Below are positions 57,555-64,000 of a stretch of DNA of 64,000 bases, piece by piece. Below the pieces are notes generated by a model. It did not search any database, was not told where the DNA came from, and was given only the letters and a program-made list of their open reading frames with translations. The translations under genes and the position numbers were made by a program. The DNA comes from Phaeotremella fagi (lineage: Eukaryota > Basidiomycota > Tremellomycetes > Tremellales > Phaeotremellaceae): NCBI GenBank assembly GCA_001599715.1, contig BCHU01000006.1, positions 372,001 to 436,000 on the forward strand. The letters are read 5' to 3'. Each line of letters starts with the position of its first letter. Position 1 is the stretch's first letter.

Positions 57555-60500
57555 CTAGTTCCAAATAGATCTAACAGTTTCCAAATTCTTAGCTGGTGAT
57601 TTCATTCTTTCTTGATGATCGACCGAAGCCCATAGAGACGCTCCAATAGCGTTCATTTCGTATGCATCCTCGTTCTTCAAGTTGGTCCCACTAGTACTAG
57701 TACTAGTCGTTGAATTATGAGAGTTCCAAAGTGGCGCCACATTGTTATTGCTGATTGGAGTTGACAATTCATCACTGTTGAGACTGTATCGTGATGAGAT
57801 CGAAGTTGATAATGATGATTGTGATTTCCCGAGTTGAGATTGATTTGGTGGGATCACCAATGATTGATGGGGATGATTGTTTTGATTGAATTCCCATCCA
57901 CCTTCTTGTGGAGTTTTGGTTAAGGGTGAATAAGGTAGTTTGGTGTAAATCGATAAATCACCTTGATGGATGGAATGATATTGATCATCTTTAATCCATG
58001 TTTCTTGGTTTGGTCTGGTGTTCATTGATGCACGGTCACGTAGATTTTGAATCTACAATTGAGCGTCAACTTAAACCAAATCTCATCGAGTTTGGACTTA
58101 CCGATTGTTTTGATCGAATCGGGGAAATCCTTTCTGATCCTATTGGTTCAACCTCGCCACCATGTCGAATAGGATGTCCATGAGAAGTTCTAACAACTAT
58201 ATCATCTGCATCTTCAACTACAGCAGAAAGTTTGAAGGGTGGTAATGAACCACGTCTCGATTCAGAAATTGAATTGGTGGGGTTGTATCTTTGGTTGAAA
58301 GTTGATAAACCAGCTGATAGAGGTGGTGTAGGAGGACAAACGATGTTGGATCTGTCGATGAGGTTGAAGATGGTGGACGATCTTTGATTGGTGGTTGGGG
58401 TTGGATAGATGATATCATCGTTTCTAGCTGTTTCGATCCATTCTGGATGAAGGTGGGTTTTATTAGCTACCGTTTTGTCGGATGGATAAATAACATCGTT
58501 CTGAGAGATACGATAAGGTTGGTGGTGTCTGACCTCATGATGGTCATGGGAGGTGCCACGATAAACGTCCGATTGGTCGTGATCATGATATCGAGGTGAT
58601 CTAGTCGAATACTCTGGATATTGATAAATATCTTGGGGCTCAGAACAACGAAGCTCGTGTAATCCATGTGCAAACTGTAAAGTGTCAGTTAAATTCCTCA
58701 AACAATAACTCACTTGACATTGGGATCCGTATCGACAATTCCCAACCTCTTCCCAAGCTTTACAAAGTTCAGTTTTATGTAAAGCAGAAACGCCTAATGA
58801 TGTGAGTCAGATGTTCGACTTTTTCTTGCTTAGACAATACATACCCTCCTCACGTCGACCATATCTTCCTTCTCTTACAGATCCCAAATTACTATGATGT
58901 CCCCCACCACCAATCAAATCAATCTCACTATGACGTCTATGAAGGAAACTCTCATGTTCAGAAAACCTCTCAAAAACTTGACGAACAGGATTCTGCTCGT
59001 ATTGACCCAAATCACCAGTTGAAATAGCATGACGTAAACTACCAGAATCACTTCGACGATGTAAAACGTCGTAATTCTGAGATCGACTTCGTGGTCCATA
59101 GATAACATCAGGAGGTGTAGAAGAACGAATTTGGAATCTTGGTGGAACACTTCTAGGATTGACAAGTTTGAATGGTGAGACACCACCGAATCCAACTGGT
59201 ATACTACCTTTACCACCGTTTTGTATCCAATTCCCGAATTTAGCGGCGAACTTTTCTGGAATTCCATTACCGTCCGTACCATCTGATTCGACCATCAAGG
59301 CAGGAGCTAAAACACCTCTGGAATATAACATTGTACCCATAGCTTCTTCTGGATTGTTGATCAACAATCGAGAAAGGATTTTTGAATATCCACTGATGGA
59401 AATTGAGGATGGGTTGATACCTGGTGATGCATATGCTGTCAGTGGATGCGGGTATGCGAGATTGTATGATTCTGGAAGTGGTAGTTTTGAATCTTCATAT
59501 GGACATGGATCTAGTGAGAACGGTTTGGTGATTGGAAGAATCGATGGGATATCTAATGTTCCCTTTCGTGTTGGTTCTGGAGGTGGCGTTTCGGATTTTG
59601 AGGTGTCACTCGAAAGGGAGGTGAGTGTGTGATTTTTGGAATGGTCCATTGAACCTATCAAGACTTGGTTATCGGGATCGGAGAAAGATGTCGTGGGTGA
59701 AATACCTTCACCTTCAGTAAATGGTGATGAAGAGAGTTTTCCAGTGTTGGTATCTGCGAGAAGTTAAAGACTTGACATCACGCTTCACGAAATCATCTCA
59801 CTTGATCCAGTTGACGCCATTCTCCCAGTCGTGTTATCGCGACTACCAAAACCTTCTCCAACATTTCTTGAAGTCATTCTAGAGAATCGTAAACGATGAG
59901 GTTGTAGAAAATGATTGGGCAGGTCATCATCAGGACTGGTGAATCTGTAGTGTTGTTTGCCTGTGTTAGATCGTGGGATGGAGACTGGTGATGATTTGGT
60001 CATAATGTCGGTGCTATTGATTTGGGTGGCTGTACGACGTGTTTGCAGAAGTAAAGGATTTGGTATAGGTGCTGAACGACGTTCTGGGATGGAGACTAGG
60101 TGAGGTGTTAGTGAATGAACTGAAAGTTTGTCACGTACCTGATCGTGGATCTTTAAGGTCGTACGCGGTTTCCTGGACGAAGTCATCTGAATATGGCATG
60201 ATTAGTTTGAAGAATACTTGCTTGAGATTTGAATTCTACTCACCATCATGATTGATGTTTGGGGTGTCGCGTTCAACTAGAATAGAACGAATCAGTCAAA
60301 TCAGATCACAAGTAGATACACATACTTTGAGAACCCCTGGTACGTGATTTAACACGTCTCTCATGCTGTTGAAGAGAATCAGAGTCATTTTGATGACCTA
60401 AAAGATTATTTCTTGACGATGAATAATGTTCTTTGTGATAACCATCATCAGGGTTGAAATAAAGTGTGTCGTTAGCAGAATGTTGATGTCCAAGGGATTG

Positions 60501-60629
60501 ATCATTATAATCGTATGAAGGAATGTGTCGACTAGTTTGTCTTTGTCTCTGTTGTTGTTTATTGTAAAGTGAGGAATGATTGAGTTCCATTGTCCAGTAT
60601 AAGCTCTGAATGAGTTGATCCAACGTCAA
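57555..60629 (-). CDS. CCCH zinc-finger protein with a single TTP/TIS11-type finger
   Basis: Probable RNA-binding regulator, about 900 residues in eight or so exons. It begins MTLDQLIQSLYWTMELNHSS (Met 60629 or 60590) and ends at TAG 57555-57557. Most of the chain is Ser/Pro/His/Gln-rich and disordered. The only domain is near the middle: HKTELCKAWEEVGNCRYGSQ then CQFAHGLHELR, a CX8CX5CX3H finger with the KTELC lead-in and ELR linker start of the tristetraprolin family; it spans the intron at about 58672-58712. In that family a second finger (YKTELC...) follows after ~18 residues. Here the text runs CSEPQDIYQYPEYSTRSPRY and no second finger appears in any frame I read. The exon joins GSQ|IERDTP, HD|DDFVQET and SDTNTGKLSS hold the frame. 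Divergent from CipC across 1.15 kb. Confidence 0.75.
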
Positions 60630-61777
60630 CGAAAAAGATATTTTCCTTATTGTTGAAGATCGTTGATGGAAAGAAGGGAGGGAAATCGTGACTTACCTTG
60701 ATTTAAACGATGGGAAATGATGGATATGAATTGAGAATGTATTGAGGTAAACAAGGAAGAAAGATTGTCTGAATGATGGGACGGGAATGATCGACGAGAG
60801 GTAAGGGTGAAGTATACTGTGTAAGAATGAGAACCAAAGATCGTGTTTAATAAGTTTATTATCGTGTACTATGAGATCGTGTATTGGGTGAAGTAGAGAC
60901 AGTGGGAGAAGGTGTGAGAGACTAGAGCATGAAGATGGAATGATAGTAGAAATGAAATTGAAAAAGGAAGAAGAAGATGGGAAAGAGGTTGAGAGGATTA
61001 GTAAATCAAGTATACAAGTACAGTGAGTCAAGTTACCCTCTCCTTCTCTCCCCGTCTCCTTCTCCTTCTCCTTCGAGTTGAACATGATCAATGTTTTATG
61101 TTTGATAAGCAGTGAATGATTGATGGTGCGAGGTGGAGAGAAGAGACCGAGGGAGGAGTGATTGATGTTGATGTTGATCTTCTCTAATGCCTTTCTAGCT
61201 CCGAATCTAGATTAAGTTACCTAATAAACAAGTGATTAATGAGTAAGCTAGTACTTTCATTAGTTTCATCAACGTCGATCAGGAGAGTATCAAGCACTGG
61301 ACATCCTTTCGATTCAGAGATCGGTGGTAGGTAAGTAGGCGAAATGAGTGAGTAGGACTGATGGCTAGTAATGCCATGTTACACTGTACAAGTATACTGT
61401 GTGGCTGTTCTTCAGTCAAAGGTTGATACTGTACTTGTATGTAGAAGTAAGAAGATCATCTAGGCTAGATAGTATAAGTATAGTTAATGCTCTCAATCAG
61501 ATCAGATCTATAGGTAAAGTCCAGACAATCAATCAACTCGAATCAACTCCATCAGCAGCGCAACCCCCGTCGTTTCATCGACTCCTTTGAGCTAGTAAGT
61601 GCCACACAGCACCGTGAGAAAGTAGTGACTACCTTTCTTACACATGCACGTGGGAACTGCGGTGCTGTGCGTCGCGCTGTGCATATAAATAGCACGCCCA
61701 GAAACACCATCTCTCTCGTCTCTCTTTCAACCATCTTCATTTCACTCCTTTCATAAACTTATACTCAACAACACACA
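60630..61777. promoter_or_regulatory. 1.15-kb divergent promoter (CCCH - / CipC-like +)
   Basis: No supportable gene. Close to the CipC-like gene lie a 10-bp inverted repeat (CACAGCACCG 61605-61614 and CGGTGCTGTG 61660-61669), a CACGTG E-box at 61647-61652 (in CACGTGGGAAC) between its arms, and TATAAAT at 61684-61690, 88 bp before the ATG. This compact arrangement suggests a strong, inducible promoter. The left half carries pyrimidine/purine tracts, probably the CCCH 5' UTR. Confidence 0.55.
61605..61669. repeat. 10-bp inverted repeat flanking an E-box in the CipC promoter
   Basis: CACAGCACCG (61605-61614) is the exact reverse complement of CGGTGCTGTG (61660-61669), with 45 bp between, including CACGTG at 61647-61652. 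It could be two binding sites for one factor in opposite orientation. Confidence 0.6.
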
Positions 61778-62636
61778 ATGGGTTTCTTCGGTCACGATGA
61801 TTCAAACGAGGTAAGTAAACCCACAACTCACCTTACCCTTTTAACCAACTCGCCCACCCCAGCGTCAAGCTTACGAGCAATTCCAAAACACTCCTGAAGA
61901 ACATAAATCTTCTTTCTGTAAGTGATTGTCTTTATTCCTAAATATCGAAGGTCCTATCATCTAACGATTCATTGTTAGCCCACGAATTGATCGCTGGAGC
62001 TGCTTCATTGTATGACACACGCCCCATCTCCCCTTCCCCACGACTAAAACTGACATCAAACGTTCGTTAGCGCCGCAATGAGAGCCTACGAGAATCACGA
62101 AGCAGCCAACGGGTAAGTCGACCATCCCACCACCCAAAGTTTCGCTCTCACTCACACCCCCCAGTAAACCTCAATCCTGGGCACTAGGCAAAGAACTCAT
62201 AGCTGGATTCGCCGGTGCCGAAGTTGACAAATTGATCGAAACCAAAGGTTTAGACGAGGTCGACGCCCTTCGTGCTAAACACGAAGCTAAGGAACAAGCT
62301 GCTCACGCTTTGGCTAATTCTCAACAATACGGTCAACAGAATTATCAACGTGAACAGTATGGTGGTCCACAAGGTGGTTATGGCGGACCTCAAGGTGGTT
62401 ATGGTGGACCTCAAGGTGGTTACGGTGGACCACAAGGTGGTTACGGTGGTCCTCAAGGTGGTTACGGTGGACCACAAGGCGGCTACGGCGGACCTCAAGG
62501 TGGCTACGGAGGTCAAGGTGGTTACGGCGGTGAAGGTCGTCACCACGAATCCCGCGAGGAGAGACGTGAAGAAAGACGTGAAGAGAGAGAAGAAAGAAGA
62601 GAAGAGAGAAGAGAGGAAGGTGGTGGTCGTTGGTAG
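61778..62636 (+). CDS. CipC-like (DUF3759) stress protein with Gly-Pro-Gln-Tyr repeats
   Basis: Small fungal protein of the CipC family, often abundant under stress or during infection; biochemical role unknown. Five exons: 61778-61810, 61863-61917, 61979-62009, 62071-62112, 62165-62636 (about 210 residues). The DUF3759 part has MGFFGHDDSNERQAYEQF, SHELIAGAASFAAMRAYE, and ELIAGFAGAEVDKLIETKGL. Past the domain it carries a tail not found in typical CipC proteins: seven GGPQGGY units plus one GGQGGY, then a charged run of Glu/Arg pairs (REERREERREE) ending GGGRW. Four of five exons are under 60 nt. The promoter has a clear TATA box and an E-box. Confidence 0.88.
62361..62525 (+). repeat. 21-bp tandem repeat coding for GGPQGGY (x7) plus one short unit
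   Basis: Seven 21-bp units (62361-62507) and an 18-bp unit lacking the Pro codon (62508-62525), differing only at third codon positions. Such arrays change copy number easily by slippage or unequal crossing-over. Confidence 0.9.
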
Positions 62637-63093
62637 TTATCTTGGATCGCTTTTGATTTCATGAACGTGCGTGTAGGAAATTATGAAACGGAAGGGATAG
62701 ATGGTACGGTAGAGTGAAAATACAATGAATGCAAACGTGATTTTTGTGGTGTTATTTATTAGTGGCATTGATTAAGTGATATATTGCTTTTAACCTTTTG
62801 GTTCATATGGTATGTCTGAAAACGAGGACCTGATGACAGGGTGTTTTGAATTCACAGACATGTACTTGTAATTTGTGCTGTCCCATTCTACGTTGAAACG
62901 AGTAAACGCCAGAGTCATCTTATGAGAACCATCAGGATCCATAATGAACATTAGATACGTAGATACAATGACCAAAAAAATACGATATTATACAACGAAC
63001 ATCAAATAAAAATCTGTCTATAATCTTAATCAAGAGTCAAAGCACTAAACCCCATATCAGCAAACCATACCGTCTCCCTCGCAAGCTCTTTAC
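62637..63093. other. Convergent 3' region between CipC-like gene and DPB2
   Basis: 457 bp, AT-rich. A 61-codon minus-strand frame at 62790-62975 has no recognisable feature and I do not count it as a gene. The region should hold both 3' UTRs. Confidence 0.45.
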
Positions 63094-64000
63094 TCACCTC
63101 CTTTCACTCCTCCTAGTAGCAGGATAAAACATTGACCATTCGAATTCCCCACCTTCACCCCCATCTCCACCTCCAGACACGAATCGTCCCGGATTGAAGA
63201 CGTGACATCCTTCATATGTCAATTCGTATCTTTCATGTTTATCTGCTAGAATAACCTTGGGGTGGGTCAGTATCATAGTTTGATAATATGTGTGGTGGAT
63301 ACCCACGGAACTTGGCATTGGATATAATCTTAGGGCATGGTCGTATTCCCATAACGTCGGTCTGATGTTGATAGGTAAAGGTGATAGATGGATTTGATCC
63401 AAGATAGTTTGGACGAGCTACCGTGTGTCAGCTATACCCCAAGTTTGTTGACGACAGCTGAACCCACATAACGTTTCATATCAGCTCCCCCAGTCTTCTC
63501 TTTCACACCAACCAAATTCCTAACCATCCGACCCATCAAATCTTCCCTACAAACAACCAATTCCATACCGAAATAACGTATCCTACAAGGATTACTAACG
63601 AATCTAGCGTTAGGTATTCTAGATGTTAATCTTGATGTGAAACTTGTTGGGATAGGTGGTCGGGGTAGGTTTTGGGATGACCAAGGATCTAGGGGTCCTG
63701 GTACGAAGATGAAATGGGAGGTTTGAAGGAGTGGGAATGATAGTAGTAGATCTGTTAGAGCGTTGAATCCGTCTTATAACAAGGGTTAGTTGAGTTGCAG
63801 GGTTTACGTTGAGTTCGGGTTTAACTCACTCGTATACCTCTTCAAACCTCCTTCGCCTTCCCAGCCCTTTTGACAGAAATTCCCGCACAGTATAAAAGCC
63901 ATCGGACGAAATTCTACTGCTTCAGCATATCCCTCGAATAGTTTCTTCAGCGCAGGTAAAGCTCTTGGATGATCCAGCCAAACATCTGAAAGGATGACGA
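63094..64000 (-). CDS. DPB2: DNA polymerase epsilon subunit B, C-terminal part (clipped by right edge)
   Basis: Second subunit of the leading-strand replicase, with an inactive calcineurin-like phosphoesterase fold. The visible part (about 250 residues) runs from [11 protein letters not shown] at the right edge, through [87 protein letters not shown], and FNPGRF to [16 protein letters not shown]. VPGPxDPW and the NPGxF...YPA end are diagnostic of the polymerase epsilon B subunit. Introns are seen at about 63418-63464 and 63770-63829, and possibly one near 63255. Stop TGA is at 63094-63096; the start lies outside the window. Confidence 0.9.

Noticed and set aside
62790..62975. 61-codon minus-strand ORF between CipC-like gene and DPB2
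   Set aside because: Short, no domain or signal, and lies where the DPB2 3' UTR is expected.

Overview
The window looks like ordinary nuclear chromosome from a fungus, most probably a basidiomycete yeast of the Tremellales (Cryptococcus/Kwoniella-like). That placement is inference. It rests on very dense genes, almost all split by several tiny GT-AG introns (about 35-75 nt), short intergenic gaps, and a purely fungal gene set: DASH subunit Ask1, chitin synthase activator Skt5 with a CaaX end, CipC-like stress protein, a fused-CDS-free fungal anthranilate synthase component I and a fungal Ubp8. I see no tRNA, rRNA, transposon, CRISPR array or prokaryotic feature.

Layout, left to right: a clipped C-terminus of a membrane protein (2-139); trimethyllysine dioxygenase of carnitine synthesis (358-2054, +); a large DH-PH RhoGEF (2236-6846, -); Vps8 of the CORVET tether (7209-12351, +); an acyl-CoA-binding/ankyrin protein (12422-13345, -); COP9 signalosome subunit 6 (13564-15007, +); an intracellular GH3 beta-glucosidase with PA14 insert (15317-18245, +); a DHA2-type MFS transporter (18594-21087, +); a secreted CAP-domain protein (21449-22836, +); a tyrosine/alanine-type aminotransferase (23018-24507, -); a Sly41/TPT-type transporter (25306-27085, +); a short-chain dehydrogenase (27392-28620, -); an intronless orphan ORF (29306-29797, -); a PB1 plus multi-ZZ zinc-finger protein (30125-33610, -); a mitochondrial chalcone-isomerase-like protein (33848-35121, +); Skt5/Chs4 (35229-37682, -); anthranilate synthase component I (38060-40045, +); a Thr/Ser-rich surface protein (40310-41071, -); complex I 30-kDa subunit (41366-42592, -); a long low-complexity protein (43145-48138, +); a fasciclin-domain membrane protein (48497-52026, +); Ask1 (52207-53847, -); Ubp8 (54231-56405, +); a CCCH zinc-finger protein (57555-60629, -); a CipC-like Gly-repeat protein (61778-62636, +); and the C-terminal half of DNA polymerase epsilon subunit B (63094 to the right edge, -).

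Most neighbours are functionally unrelated housekeeping genes, many arranged as divergent pairs that share a short promoter (RhoGEF/VPS8, ACBP-ankyrin/CSN6, aminotransferase/Sly41, PB1-ZZ/CHI-like, SKT5/TRP2, complex I/low-complexity protein, ASK1/UBP8, CCCH/CipC). Several of these promoters carry recognisable palindromes: CRE, Yap/bZIP-like TTACGTAA, CACGTG E-boxes, and a forkhead plus MCB-like cluster beside ASK1. I found no gene cluster that reads as a new system. The items most worth a second look are a TTP/TIS11-type CCCH protein that keeps only the first finger, a PB1 protein with about five ZZ modules, a Ubp8 with an altered catalytic box, the repeat-bearing CAP and CipC proteins, and the shared promoter motifs.

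Exon boundaries were worked out by hand by matching GT-AG sites and reading frame to family conservation; gene ends are firmer than individual splice sites.
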